A DNA stretch of 64,000 nt from Haloplasmatales bacterium 4B (GTDB taxonomy: Bacteria > Bacillota_I > Bacilli_A > Haloplasmatales > Haloplasmataceae), in NCBI GenBank assembly GCA_003586005.1, contig NSKI01000001.1, forward strand, positions 1 to 64,000, written 5' to 3'. Both the position numbers and the translations under genes were made by a program. This document shows positions 43,415-52,871 of this stretch, piece by piece. The notes beneath the pieces were generated by a model that saw only the letters and a list, made by a program, of their open reading frames with translations, did not search any database and had not been told where the DNA came from. Numbering within the stretch: the stretch's first letter is position 1; every line of letters begins with the position of its first letter.

Positions 43415-44104
43415 ATGAGAGGTATTTTTTTAAATTCTGCTTATTTTGGACTAGTTATCAGTATAATAGGCTATGCAATAGGTGTAATATTGAATAAAAA
43501 GTTAAAAATTTATTTTTTGAATCCTTTACTTATTTCGATTATTTTTATAATAGTTTTTTTATTAATATTTAATATTGACTTTGAAAACTATAATCAAGGT
43601 GGAAAATATTTGAGCTATTTTTTGACTCCTGCAACAGTATGCTTTGCAATTCCCTTATATCAACAGTTAGAGTTATTAAAAAAGAACATGAAAGCTATTA
43701 TATTTGGTTTGTCAGCTGGAGTTTTATTAAGTCTAGGAAGTATTTTGGGCTTATCATATTTATTTAATTTAACACACACACATTATGTTACACTAATACC
43801 GAAATCGATTACTACGGCAATTGGAATAGGTTTATCAGAAGAACTAGGTGGAATAAAAACCATTACTGTAGCTGCCATTATTATTACTGGTGTTTTTGGC
43901 AATATATCTGCAGTTGGTATATGTAAGATATTTAAAATAAAGGAACCCATAGCTGTTGGATTGGCAATTGGAAGCTCTTCACATGCGATGAGGACATCCA
44001 AGGCAATTGAAATCGGTGAAATAGAGGGAGCGATGAGTAGTTTATCGGTTGCTGTTTCTGGATTATTGACAGTAATCACATCTATTTTCGCATCTTTTCT
44101 ATAA
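43415..44104 (+). CDS. lrgB: LrgB family protein
   Basis: A 229-residue protein with about seven helices. Family motifs FLTPATVCFAIPLYQQLELL, PKSITTAIGIGLSEELGG and IGSSSHAMRTSKAIEIGEIE are clear. Partner of LrgA, 2 bp downstream in the same operon. LrgB-type proteins act with LrgA as a pyruvate transporter or holin antagonist. Confidence 0.92.
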   Translation: MRGIFLNSAYFGLVISIIGYAIGVILNKKLKIYFLNPLLISIIFIIVFLLIFNIDFENYNQGGKYLSYFLTPATVCFAIPLYQQLELLKKNMKAIIFGLSAGVLLSLGSILGLSYLFNLTHTHYVTLIPKSITTAIGIGLSEELGGIKTITVAAIIITGVFGNISAVGICKIFKIKEPIAVGLAIGSSSHAMRTSKAIEIGEIEGAMSSLSVAVSGLLTVITSIFASFL

Positions 44105-44127
44105 TATGTATTTGGAGATAATGAGAT

Positions 44128-44733
44128 ATGGATATATTTATGTATACTCAAAAAGAAATAGAATTTCTAAAAAAGAAAGATAAAAAGCTTGGTCAAGCAA
44201 TCGATAAAATTGGTATAATTGAACGTGAGGTTATTCCTGATTTATTTACTGCACTAATAAAAAGTATTGTTGGTCAACAAATATCAGCGAAAGCAGCAAC
44301 TACTGTTTGGAACAGGATTGTATATAAATTTGAAGAGATAACACCTGCTGTAATAGCTAAAGCCAATGTCGAAGAAATCCAAAAATGTGGTTTGTCTACA
44401 AGAAAAGCGGGGTATATAAAAGGGGCAGCAGAAGCAGTATTACAAGAAAAGATTAATTTAAATGAATTATATTCGTTTTCAGATGATGAGGTTATTACTT
44501 GCCTATCTTCATTAAGCGGAATTGGTGTTTGGACTGCGGAAATGCTTTTAATATTTTCAATGCAAAGGCAAGATGTAGTTAGTTGGAGTGATCTGGCTAT
44601 TCAAAGAGGTATGATGAAATTATATGGACTAGATAGTTTAAATAAAGAAACGTTTAGAAAATATTGTAAAAGATATTCTCCGTATGGATCGGTTGCATCA
44701 TTATATCTATGGAAACTATCTGTAGATAAATAA
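44128..44733 (+). CDS. DNA-3-methyladenine glycosylase, HhH-GPD (AlkA-like)
   Basis: A 201-residue base-excision repair enzyme. The helix-hairpin-helix is LSSLSGIGVWTAEMLLIF (about 129-146), and the catalytic Asp lies in SWSDLAIQRGMMKLYGL (about 154). The N-terminus has SIVGQQISAKAATTVWNRI, conserved in the AlkA group. It excises alkylated purines from DNA. ATG at 44128 follows TTTGGAGATAATG; ATG at 44140 is a possible alternative. Followed 21 bp later by a Nudix gene. Confidence 0.9.
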   Translation: MDIFMYTQKEIEFLKKKDKKLGQAIDKIGIIEREVIPDLFTALIKSIVGQQISAKAATTVWNRIVYKFEEITPAVIAKANVEEIQKCGLSTRKAGYIKGAAEAVLQEKINLNELYSFSDDEVITCLSSLSGIGVWTAEMLLIFSMQRQDVVSWSDLAIQRGMMKLYGLDSLNKETFRKYCKRYSPYGSVASLYLWKLSVDK

Positions 44734-44754
44734 ATAGTAATATAAGGAGAGGCT

Positions 44755-45243
44755 ATGGAATTATGGGATATTTACAATAAAGATAGACAGAAGACAGGAA
44801 AATATCATGAAAGAGGAAAGGAAATGAACGAAGGTGATTATCACCTAGTTGTTCATGTCTGGATTGTTAATAATCAAGGACAAATTTTAATCCAAAAAAG
44901 GCAACCATGGAAAATAGGTTGTCCAAATATGTGGGATTGTTCGGCAGCAGGTTCGGCTATAAAAGGAGATAGTAGTCTTCTTGCAGCATTAAGAGAAACT
45001 AAAGAAGAGCTAGGAATTGATTTTGATATTAATAAAGCGAAAATGTTATTTACAAAGACTTTTTCTAGAGGTTTTGATGATGTATGGTTAGTAAGACAGA
45101 ATTTTGATATAGATGATTTAAGTTTACAATATGAAGAAGTTGCTGATGCAAAATGGGCCAGCAAACAGCAAATTAATGAAATGATAAAAGCTGGGGAATT
45201 TATCGATTATTCATATATTGGCAAAATATTTGAAATGTTTTAA
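44755..45243 (+). CDS. Nudix hydrolase
   Basis: A 162-residue Nudix-fold enzyme. The Nudix box reads GSAIKGDSSLLAALRETKEE followed by LG; the first conserved Glu is replaced by Asp, the RE..EE part is intact. N-terminal ELWDIYNKDRQKTGKYHERG is like the isopentenyl-diphosphate-isomerase-type Nudix group of Bacillota. ATG at 44755 follows TAAGGAGAGGC. It may clean oxidised or alkylated nucleotides with the neighbouring glycosylase, but the substrate is unknown. Confidence 0.87.
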   Translation: MELWDIYNKDRQKTGKYHERGKEMNEGDYHLVVHVWIVNNQGQILIQKRQPWKIGCPNMWDCSAAGSAIKGDSSLLAALRETKEELGIDFDINKAKMLFTKTFSRGFDDVWLVRQNFDIDDLSLQYEEVADAKWASKQQINEMIKAGEFIDYSYIGKIFEMF

Positions 45244-45297
45244 ATTCGAAAATTACAAAAAGATAAGTTAAAATTGTTATCTTAAAAGGAGATAAGG

Positions 45298-45585
45298 ATG
45301 GTTTTTGATATTTTACAGTTAATTGGTGGATTAATTATGGCAATTGGACAAATTCCACAGATTATTCAAATTTTAAAGACAAAATCTGCTAAAGATTTAA
45401 ATTTAAACACTTATATTATGATGTTTTTTGGTATTGTTTTAATGGAGACGTACGCGTTAAATCTCGTAATTAATGGCTCAGGAGAAGCATTTCTAATTAC
45501 AAATTCGATTTCATTGATTGCTATGGCAATAATGCTGGTGTTGATTTTAATATACGGAAAAGGACATAGAGATAAAAAAGATTAA
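45298..45585 (+). CDS. SemiSWEET-type PQ-loop transporter
   Basis: A 95-residue, three-helix membrane protein with the PQ-loop motif GQIPQIIQILKTKSAKDLNL (about 17-36). Proteins of this size dimerise to form a sugar transporter (SemiSWEET). ATG (45298) follows AAAAGGAGATAAGG. The gene is single, between the Nudix gene and a large ABC gene. The sugar is not predictable from sequence. Confidence 0.82.
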   Translation: MVFDILQLIGGLIMAIGQIPQIIQILKTKSAKDLNLNTYIMMFFGIVLMETYALNLVINGSGEAFLITNSISLIAMAIMLVLILIYGKGHRDKKD

Positions 45586-45721
45586 TGACAAGATAGCACA
45601 ATTTAACTGAATTAATTATTAATGACTCTTATGGGTATATGTTTTGTCTTGTTTAGATAATATTATAAAACAAAGCTTAGCTTGTATCTTTTTAAAAAGG
45701 ATTAGAAAGAAGGGTATGAAA

Positions 45722-48703
45722 ATGTTGGAAATTAAAAATATTATTAAAAAATATAAACCGAAAAAAGGTGTTCAGGTCGTTGCGCTAGACAATGTAAGTC
45801 TAAAACTTCAAGATAAAGGAATGGTTTTCATTTTAGGTAAATCAGGAAGTGGTAAGTCTACACTTCTTAATGTTTTGGGCGGTCTAGACAAATTTGACAG
45901 TGGCGAAATCATTATTAAAGGGAAATCATCGAAAGCCTTTTCTCAAAGTGATTTCGATAGCTACAGAAATACTTATGTTGGATTTATTTTTCAAGAATAT
46001 AACATTTTAGATGAGTTTACTGTAGGCGCAAACATCGCATTAGCGATGGAACTACAAGGTAAAAAGGCTACAAATGAAATAATAAATGAAATAATGGATG
46101 AAGTTGATTTGAGTGGCTATGGTTCTAGAAAACCGAATGAATTATCAGGTGGGCAAATGCAAAGAGTCGCTATAGCTAGAGCACTTGTAAAAAATCCTGA
46201 AATAATAATGGCTGATGAACCAACAGGAGCACTTGATAGTAAGACTGGTATTCAAGTTTTTGAGACTTTGAAAAAACTATCAAAGACAAAACTAGTATTA
46301 GTTGTATCTCATGATAGGGAGTTCGCTGAACAATATGGTGATCGAGTTATAGAATTTTCTGATGGGAAAATTATTAGTGATATCGAAAAACATGTTGCTA
46401 GAGCAAATTCTCAATCTGAGGGAGTAAATATCTTAGATGATAGTATAATTTATATTAAAAAAGGGTATAAGCTTTCTCTAAATGATCTTGAACTTATCAA
46501 TCAATATCTTGAAAAATCAACAAATGATGTATTTATATCATCAGACAAAGATACAAATAATCATATTAAAAAAATAGCTAAAATTGATGAGGATGGAAAC
46601 AGAGAAGTATTTAGACCTTCAGATAATAAAGCAATCGAAAATATTATAAATGAAGAAAATAAATTTAAATTGATTAAATCAAAGCTTCCTTTTAAAGATT
46701 CTTTAAAAATTGGTGCAAGTGGATTAAAAGGGAAACCGTTTAGATTATTTTTTACAATCTTTTTATCAATGATTTCGTTTGCACTATTTGGATTAGCTGA
46801 TACAATGGGTTCTTACGATAAGATAAATGCGACTGTAACATCTATTGTTGACAGTAATATTAATAATATTTCTTTTATTAAGAGGATTGAAATTAAAGAT
46901 TCAGAATATTCTTATTATAATGATGCATCTATGAATGATGCTGATATTCAGATATTAAAAGATAAACTGGATCTTGATTTTAAACCAGTTTACAGTGGAA
47001 CAAACAATTATGGAGAACAAATTCCCATAAACTATAATGTTTATGATAATAGTAAACTAGGAGACTCTTGGAATGGTTTTTATCGACAATCCTTATCAGG
47101 ATTTGGAGAGTTTACAACTTCAGATATTAATAATTTAGGTTTTAAAATAGTTGGTGAAATGCCGAAAAATAACAATGAAATTGCAATCTCAGAATATATA
47201 TATGAGCATTTTAAAACTGGTGGATATAAAAATGATGAAATTGAAATTAAGCCAGAAAATATAAACTTAGAAACAGATTTAATAGGTAATAATTTGTTTA
47301 TCAACAATAAAAACTACAAAATTACCGCGATAATTGATACAGAGCTTGACCCATCGAGATATGAATCTTTAAAAAGTGAATTCAAGGATGGTGGATTTGG
47401 TGACTATATAATGATGCAGGAATTTAATACTGTCATAAATTATGGTTATCATGGACTTATTTTTGTACAGCCAGGGTTTATTAATAGTTTAATGGAAGCT
47501 AATGAAAGTAAAGGGGTAAATATCGAATCTATAGGTTGGGTAAATCTATTTACTAATGATATTCATCTCGACCGGGTGCAAAAATTGCTGAAGTCTTCAG
47601 ATATTGATGCTAATACGGTTATGTTTGATGAGGGCAAAGATACACTATCTGAGGGGGAAGTAATCCTAAATGCACAAGAACTTATCAATAGAATTAATAT
47701 TGATGAAATTGTAGTTAAACAAGAAGATGTACCTGACGGGCTTACCCCAGATATTTATTCATTTTCGCAATACCTTAGTGAAGCAATTTATAAAGCAATT
47801 TCTGATTATGCAATAAATAATTACGATGAAGCAGGTATGATTGATGCACCAGAATATAATAATTATCTTTGGGGAGAAGGCTATTCTAAAAACGAGTATG
47901 GTATGAGTGGCTTTGATATTGAGTGGACTGTTAAAAAGGATATATTCGAAAGATATGATTTATTGAATAAACCTAATGAACAATATAAAATGACATCAAT
48001 TATTTATAATAATCCAATTGATGCAGACAAAGAAAAATTTATTGATGTAGTTGGTTATTACATTCCTGATTCTTCATTGTTACAAAATTGTCTTGTTGTT
48101 GATGACGGTTTTTATAATATGTATGCCGAATATACTCCAGGTCCTTACATATATGCAATTGGAAACATGCCTACTAGTAATCAAGGAATTAAGAAAGTAG
48201 TTGAATTTAGTGAAGGCAGTAGCATTGAAGGTGTCAAATATAGCTTGAAAAATGAGGTATCATATATTTTAAATGAGGTTAATCAATTTATAGAGCCAAT
48301 GGCGAAGGGCTTTTTATACATTGGAATTGGCTTTGCAGTATTCTCAGCATTATTGTTATTTAGCTTTATAACATCAAGTATTACTATTAAAAAACGAGAA
48401 ATTGGAATACTTCGTGCACTTGGTTCAAGAAGTAATGATGTTTTTGGAATCTTCCTAAATGAGAGTTTAATTATAGCAGTTATAAACTTTATTTTAGCGT
48501 TTGTATTATCTTTTGGAGTAGTAATTTATATTAATAATTATTTACGTGGAGAATATAGATTACTAATAACATTCTTGAATTTTGGGATACGCCAAATATT
48601 ACTAATGTTATTTGTGAGCGTAGCAGTTGCTTTTGTAGCAAGTTTCATACCAGTATATAGAATATCTCACAAAAAACCAATTGACGCTATTAGAAACCGT
48701 TAA
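45722..48703 (+). CDS. MacB-like ABC transporter, fused ATPase and FtsX-type permease
   Basis: A 993-residue protein. The N-terminal ATPase (1-225) has Walker A GKSGSGKST, signature LSGGQMQRVAIAR, Walker B IIMADEPTGALD and H-loop VSHD. A linker follows, then one membrane helix at about 340-360 (FFTIFLSMISFALFGLADTM), a large extracytoplasmic domain (about 365-865) and three C-terminal helices of the FtsX/MacB type ending in SFIPVYRISHKKPIDAIRN. Start at 45722 gives the best spacing to AGAAGGG; ATG at 45716 is too close. MacB-type proteins use ATP for mechanical signalling or export, often of peptides. Single gene with its own terminator. Confidence 0.88.
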   Translation: MLEIKNIIKKYKPKKGVQVVALDNVSLKLQDKGMVFILGKSGSGKSTLLNVLGGLDKFDSGEIIIKGKSSKAFSQSDFDSYRNTYVGFIFQEYNILDEFTVGANIALAMELQGKKATNEIINEIMDEVDLSGYGSRKPNELSGGQMQRVAIARALVKNPEIIMADEPTGALDSKTGIQVFETLKKLSKTKLVLVVSHDREFAEQYGDRVIEFSDGKIISDIEKHVARANSQSEGVNILDDSIIYIKKGYKLSLNDLELINQYLEKSTNDVFISSDKDTNNHIKKIAKIDEDGNREVFRPSDNKAIENIINEENKFKLIKSKLPFKDSLKIGASGLKGKPFRLFFTIFLSMISFALFGLADTMGSYDKINATVTSIVDSNINNISFIKRIEIKDSEYSYYNDASMNDADIQILKDKLDLDFKPVYSGTNNYGEQIPINYNVYDNSKLGDSWNGFYRQSLSGFGEFTTSDINNLGFKIVGEMPKNNNEIAISEYIYEHFKTGGYKNDEIEIKPENINLETDLIGNNLFINNKNYKITAIIDTELDPSRYESLKSEFKDGGFGDYIMMQEFNTVINYGYHGLIFVQPGFINSLMEANESKGVNIESIGWVNLFTNDIHLDRVQKLLKSSDIDANTVMFDEGKDTLSEGEVILNAQELINRINIDEIVVKQEDVPDGLTPDIYSFSQYLSEAIYKAISDYAINNYDEAGMIDAPEYNNYLWGEGYSKNEYGMSGFDIEWTVKKDIFERYDLLNKPNEQYKMTSIIYNNPIDADKEKFIDVVGYYIPDSSLLQNCLVVDDGFYNMYAEYTPGPYIYAIGNMPTSNQGIKKVVEFSEGSSIEGVKYSLKNEVSYILNEVNQFIEPMAKGFLYIGIGFAVFSALLLFSFITSSITIKKREIGILRALGSRSNDVFGIFLNESLIIAVINFILAFVLSFGVVIYINNYLRGEYRLLITFLNFGIRQILLMLFVSVAVAFVASFIPVYRISHKKPIDAIRNR

Positions 48704-48716
48704 TAAAATTTATAAG

Positions 48717-48760
48717 AAAAACACAGTTCATAACAAATATGTTACTTGCTGTGTTTTTTT
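48717..48760. terminator. Terminator between convergent genes
   Basis: AAAAACACAG (48717-48726) pairs with CTGTGTTTTT (48749-48758), with a partly paired inner part and a T-run. Confidence 0.8.
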
Positions 48761-48776
48761 AAAATTAATATTATAA

Positions 48777-49955
48777 CTATCCATTATTAGGTACGTAGTC
48801 GTGATCAATTGTGATTACAGCGTAAAAGTTAGGGTTAATATCATAAATTTTCTCACAAATTATGCTGATCAATTCCTCATCATTTAAATCAAAATCAAAA
48901 GGAGTAACTACATCAAAAATTAAATTTGAGTGACTCATGCCCCATACTACACGGAAATCATGCATACTAATACCTGGTGATAATTGTTCACAAATCGCTT
49001 CAACTTGTTTTTTTAATGTATTAGTTTTTTTATCATTTGTAATTATAGGATCAAGGTGGATAACAAGATGTATACCTTTATCTTTTAAGAAATCGCGCTC
49101 AATATTATCTATTATATCATGGCTTACCATAATATCTTGTTCTGCAGGAACTTCACAATGAACAGATGCAAAACACTTAGTCTCACCATAGTTATGAACA
49201 GTTAAGTCATGTAAACCCAAAATGCCATCATAACTTAGGATTTTTTTATAAATATTTTCTACAAATTCTTTACTTGGTGCTGTGCCAAGGAGCGGGTTTA
49301 TTGTATCTTTAACTAATTTTATGCCAGATATTAAAATGAAAATAGCGACAATTGCCCCCATATATCCATCTAAATTAAAACCAGTTAGTTTTGTTATGAA
49401 GATAGCAATCAAGATAGATGATGTAGAAAGAATATCATTTCGGCTATCAATAGAAGTTGCAAGTAGCGTGGTAGATTTAATTTTCTTTCCTATTTTTCGA
49501 TAGAACAAGCTTTGCCAAAGTTTAATGAAAATTGAAATTACAAGTACCCATATTGATATCATTCTGAATAATGTATCCTCGGGTTTTACTATTTTGTTTA
49601 TAGAACTTATAACTAACTGAAAGCCCAAAACTAGGATGATGAAAGCTACAATTAAACCAGAGATATATTCCATACGGGCATGACCGTATGGGTGCTCTTC
49701 ATCAGCAGGCTTTCCTGAGATTTTAAATCCTATTAGTGTAATCACTGATGAGCTAGAATCAGTCAAATTATTTATTGCATCAGCTGTAATAGCGATACTA
49801 TTAAAGAGAATTCCGACTATAATCTTAATTATAAATAAAATTATATTCGAAACAATACCAACTACACTAGCAAAAGTACCATATCGTTCTCTAACTCTAA
49901 AATTTCCAATATTTTTATAATCTTTTATGAATAATTTCATTAAAAAATTGGTCAT
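48777..49955 (-). CDS. Cation diffusion facilitator (CDF) metal exporter
   Basis: A 392-residue protein with six helices and a C-terminal cytosolic dimerisation domain. The first metal site is AITADAINNLTDSSSSVI (Asp in helix 2) and HPYGHARMEYISGL, with the partner site in helix 5 (ATSIDSRNDILST): Asp/Asn-Asp patterns of the Zn/Mn/Fe group. The C-terminal domain is longer than usual and has a His/Asp-rich part. Start at 49955 is set by GGAGGTACAT before ATGACC. Exports Zn, Mn or Fe; the Asp-rich site is compatible with Mn or Fe. No metal riboswitch seen. Confidence 0.9.
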   Translation of the reverse strand: MTNFLMKLFIKDYKNIGNFRVRERYGTFASVVGIVSNIILFIIKIIVGILFNSIAITADAINNLTDSSSSVITLIGFKISGKPADEEHPYGHARMEYISGLIVAFIILVLGFQLVISSINKIVKPEDTLFRMISIWVLVISIFIKLWQSLFYRKIGKKIKSTTLLATSIDSRNDILSTSSILIAIFITKLTGFNLDGYMGAIVAIFILISGIKLVKDTINPLLGTAPSKEFVENIYKKILSYDGILGLHDLTVHNYGETKCFASVHCEVPAEQDIMVSHDIIDNIERDFLKDKGIHLVIHLDPIITNDKKTNTLKKQVEAICEQLSPGISMHDFRVVWGMSHSNLIFDVVTPFDFDLNDEELISIICEKIYDINPNFYAVITIDHDYVPNNG

Positions 49956-50188
49956 ATGTACCTCCATTTTTATGCTAAAACGGTGAATAAACTATCCAAC
50001 ATACTTTAACTTAGGAATCAGTCTTATTATCTCCTAAAATAAGGATACTTATATATACAATATTCTGTAATTATACCATAAATATTTATACTTTTGTAGA
50101 TATTTGATATATATAAAATTTATTAACATAACATATCTTGCTACGATTTCTTAAAGATGATACAATTTAGTAATTGGAGGGTGATAGA

Positions 50189-50557
50189 TTGAGAGATTTT
50201 AGTATAGAAAAAGGTAGAATTAAAATCGATATTCAAGCTATTTTAATTGGTGAAGATTTATGTGTTGTTATATCTGGAGGCGATACGCCCCATATAGGTT
50301 GTGTAACCTTAAGTGTACCTAGACCAAGTTTAGAAAATAACAGTATTATTAGCTCTACAACATCTGTTTTAAACTTATTAGGACATAAGGATGATGAAGT
50401 AGCTAGATATGTTTCCCACCTTCTTTCTTCAAAATTGAATAAAAATGTAGTTGTAACTTGTGGAATACACCTAGATAATATCACAAAAGAGGAAATAAAA
50501 ATTACATTGGAACTAGTAAATGAAATTTTCAATCAATTATTAGCAGAATTACTTTAA
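50189..50557 (+). CDS. LpdD-like protein (prenylated-flavin decarboxylase accessory domain)
   Basis: A 122-residue protein: IKIDIQAILIGEDLCVVISG, GDTPHIGCVTLSVPRPSL, VLNLLGHKDDEVARYVSHLL and VVVTCGIHLDNITKEEI resemble the small LpdD-type subunit/chaperone found with UbiD-family decarboxylases. Start is TTG at 50189, given by TTGGAGGGTGATAGA; the in-frame TTG at 50174 overlaps that ribosome site. No UbiD or UbiX gene is in the window, so the partner is elsewhere or the role differs. Single gene followed by a terminator. Confidence 0.65.
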   Translation: MRDFSIEKGRIKIDIQAILIGEDLCVVISGGDTPHIGCVTLSVPRPSLENNSIISSTTSVLNLLGHKDDEVARYVSHLLSSKLNKNVVVTCGIHLDNITKEEIKITLELVNEIFNQLLAELL

Positions 50558-50573
50558 AATAAATAATGAATAA

Positions 50574-50608
50574 AGCAACTCCTATTTTTCAATATAGGAG
50601 CTGTTTTT
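50574..50608 (+). terminator. Terminator after the LpdD-like gene
   Basis: AGCAACTCCTAT pairs imperfectly with ATAGGAGCTGTT, followed by TTTTT. Confidence 0.7.
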
Positions 50609-51071
50609 ATATAAAGTCAATAAAAAATCAAGATTTTATTGTCGATTATCAACAAAAAGGTAATATTAAAAAGCTTGACTGGATCTTCAGGTATAAATAT
50701 AAGAACCATTTTTTAAGTCAAATTGGTATAATAAATAGATTTGACGCTATAGTAACGTAATAGGCAAATATGTATCAATCGCTGATACCTAAATAAATTT
50801 ATACTGATGTGAATTGAATAGGGTTACTATATGTGTTAATATAAAATTAAAAGATGAATCTCATAGTATAATTATGTAGTTAGATTATGGGCTACTAAGA
50901 TTATAAAGAAAATAACAAAAATCATAAACACAAGGGGAAAAGAGTTTAGAAGGAGATTTTAAGTATGGCTTTATTTATTTTAAAAGGAAGGATGAGCGTT
51001 TATTAGCATTTTAGCTAGATTTTAATAAGTAATATACACAAAATTAAATAATATATGGAGATGAAGAAATA
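50609..51071. other. Intergenic region with possible gene debris
   Basis: The frame 50566-50760 has no ribosome site and starts inside the terminator. Near 50958 the plus strand reads GDFKYGFIYFKRKDERLLAF before a stop, faintly like the start of a DUF5808-type membrane protein, after AGAAGGAG. No intact gene. Confidence 0.3.
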
Positions 51072-52295
51072 ATGGATATACTATTTAAAATTAGTATAGT
51101 ATTAATGGTTGGGGTTTTAGGCGGCAAGATAGCTAGAGTTTTTAAACTGCCAAATGTGACAGGTTATCTAGTATTTGGACTATTTATTGGCCCTTCTTTT
51201 ATTAATTTTATCAAAGAAGGAGATATTCAATCTTTTGAATCAATTAATGATTTATCCTTAGCGGTAATTGCTTTTAGTATTGGAAGTGAATTTTTACTAA
51301 ATGATTTATTAAAAGTAGGAAAAACCGTGTTTGTTATTGCATTAACAGAATCGTTAGGAGCTGCTTCATTGGTTTTTTCTTTAATGTATTTTGTTTTACA
51401 TCAGCCATTAGAATTCAGTTTAGTAATAGCTGGTATATCAGCAGCAACAGCCCCTGCAGCAACAATGATGGTTATAAAGCAATATAGAGCGCATGGTCCT
51501 CTTACAAAGACTGTATTACCTGTAGTAGCATTAGATGATGCTATAGGAATTATCGTTTTTGGTGTGACCTTATCAATAGCTAAATTATCAATGGGTAATA
51601 TTGAAACCAACTTTCTACAAATGGTCATTCAACCAATTATGGAAATTTTTGGATCACTAATATTTGGAATAATTATTGGTATAATACTTGCTTTAATTGC
51701 TAAGAAAACTTCTAATCGTGAAGAACTTCTAGCAATAATATTAGCTGTAATAGGTTGTACAGTAGGCATAACCAAAATGTTGAATCTATCTGCATTATTA
51801 ACATGCATGATGATTGGAGCAACTCTAGTAAATCTAGTGCGTAATTCTAATCATGTATTTTCATTAACTGGCAAATTTATCGCCCCAGTTTATATAATAT
51901 TCTTTGCTTTAGCTGGAGCGAGTTTAGATATTAATATTTTGCCAACTGTGGGAATCATTGGTGTGGTATATATATTTGCAAGAGCTGCGGGAAAAATGAT
52001 TGGTGCTTGGGCAGGTGCTGTTTCTATGAAAGCTGATAAAGCAGTCGCCAAATATTTAGGATTAACCCTATTGCCACAAGGGGGAGTGGCTATTGGTTTA
52101 GCGATAATTGTAAGCCAAGAAATTTCAATTTATAGTGAAAAAACTACTACCATTATTATGTTTAGTATACTTATATATGAAATTATAGGTCCTGTCCTAG
52201 CGAAAATTGCTTTTCAAAAAGCTAAAGAGACTAACGAACCTGAAAAATTAAAAAAAGAAAAAAAAGTGGTTAAGCACGTTGAAAGACTAGCTTAA
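51072..52295 (+). CDS. Cation:proton antiporter (CPA family)
   Basis: A 407-residue membrane protein with about 12-13 helices, Na_H_exchanger domain. FKLPNVTGYLVFGLFIGPSF (about 25-44) and the core segment VLPVVALDDAIGIIVFGV with paired Asp are typical; the unwound helix is ISAATAPAATMMVIKQY. The charged tail (KKEKKVVKH) is cytosolic. ATG at 51072 follows TATGGAGATGAAG. A PII-like protein gene starts 23 bp downstream, so the antiporter is probably gated by that protein. It is not closely similar to the antiporter at 26042. Confidence 0.87.
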   Translation: MDILFKISIVLMVGVLGGKIARVFKLPNVTGYLVFGLFIGPSFINFIKEGDIQSFESINDLSLAVIAFSIGSEFLLNDLLKVGKTVFVIALTESLGAASLVFSLMYFVLHQPLEFSLVIAGISAATAPAATMMVIKQYRAHGPLTKTVLPVVALDDAIGIIVFGVTLSIAKLSMGNIETNFLQMVIQPIMEIFGSLIFGIIIGIILALIAKKTSNREELLAIILAVIGCTVGITKMLNLSALLTCMMIGATLVNLVRNSNHVFSLTGKFIAPVYIIFFALAGASLDINILPTVGIIGVVYIFARAAGKMIGAWAGAVSMKADKAVAKYLGLTLLPQGGVAIGLAIIVSQEISIYSEKTTTIIMFSILIYEIIGPVLAKIAFQKAKETNEPEKLKKEKKVVKHVERLA

Positions 52296-52318
52296 ATTAT
52301 TAAAGGGAAGGTGATAAA

Positions 52319-52666
52319 ATGTATGCATTAGTAATTGTTCTTAATGCAACAGAATATCTTGATGACATTTTAGCAAGGTTTCTTGATATTGGTTTAAAAG
52401 GGGCAACCGTATTAGAAAGTCAAGGTATGGCAAGTTGTATAGTAAACCATGAAATTAGAAGTGTACCTCTTTTTAGTTATTTTAAATCACTATTTGATAG
52501 TTCTGGTCCATATAATAAAACAATCTTCACTGTTATAGAAAGCAAAGAACTTGTAGAATTAGCTATAAATTCCGTTAATGAAGTTATGAGTGATTATCCA
52601 AGTGAACATTCAGGATTGATGTTTACAGTACCAATTGCAGATATTTATAGTTTAGGGAAAATTTAA
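52319..52666 (+). CDS. PII-like (ferredoxin-fold) regulatory protein
   Basis: A 115-residue protein with the secondary-structure pattern of the PII-like fold: MYALVIVLNATEYLDDILAR at the start (beta strand then helix), GLKGATVLESQGMAS (the strand before a T-loop position), a loop rich in Ser/Phe, then TIFTVIESKELVELAINSVN and a C-terminal strand GLMFTVPIADIY. No GlnB nucleotide-binding signature. ATG at 52319 follows AAAGGGAAGGTG. It is co-transcribed with the antiporter. A regulatory partner that binds a nucleotide or cation is likely by analogy with SbtB-like proteins, not shown. Confidence 0.7.
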   Translation: MYALVIVLNATEYLDDILARFLDIGLKGATVLESQGMASCIVNHEIRSVPLFSYFKSLFDSSGPYNKTIFTVIESKELVELAINSVNEVMSDYPSEHSGLMFTVPIADIYSLGKI

Positions 52667-52674
52667 ATCATTTG

Positions 52675-52709
52675 AAAAGGTATCAATAAAATATTGCTAC
52701 CTTTTTTTT
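52675..52709 (+). terminator. Terminator of the antiporter/PII-like operon
   Basis: AAAAGGTATCAAT pairs with ATTGCTACCTTTT (one mismatch), then a T-run. Confidence 0.85.
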
Positions 52710-52837
52710 ATTTTGTAGAAGAACTTTAAAATTGAATTTTCATACAATATCAAGAGAAAATCAATTAACGAATAGATGACATAAAAGTGAAAAAATATCA
52801 AAAGTATTTTCAAAAAGTTATTGATATAAATAATTAG

Positions 52838-52862
52838 GCCTAGAGATTTATGTTCTCTAGGC
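52838..52862 (-). terminator. Hairpin after the large GGDEF gene
   Basis: GCCTAGAGA pairs perfectly with TCTCTAGGC around a 7-base loop. It lies 10 bp past the stop on the minus strand; no long T-run follows. Confidence 0.55.
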
Positions 52863-52871
52863 ATTGATTAT

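Noticed and set aside
50566-50760. 64-codon plus-strand frame after the LpdD-like gene
   Set aside because: Its start lies in a terminator hairpin, without a ribosome site, and the product is not recognised.
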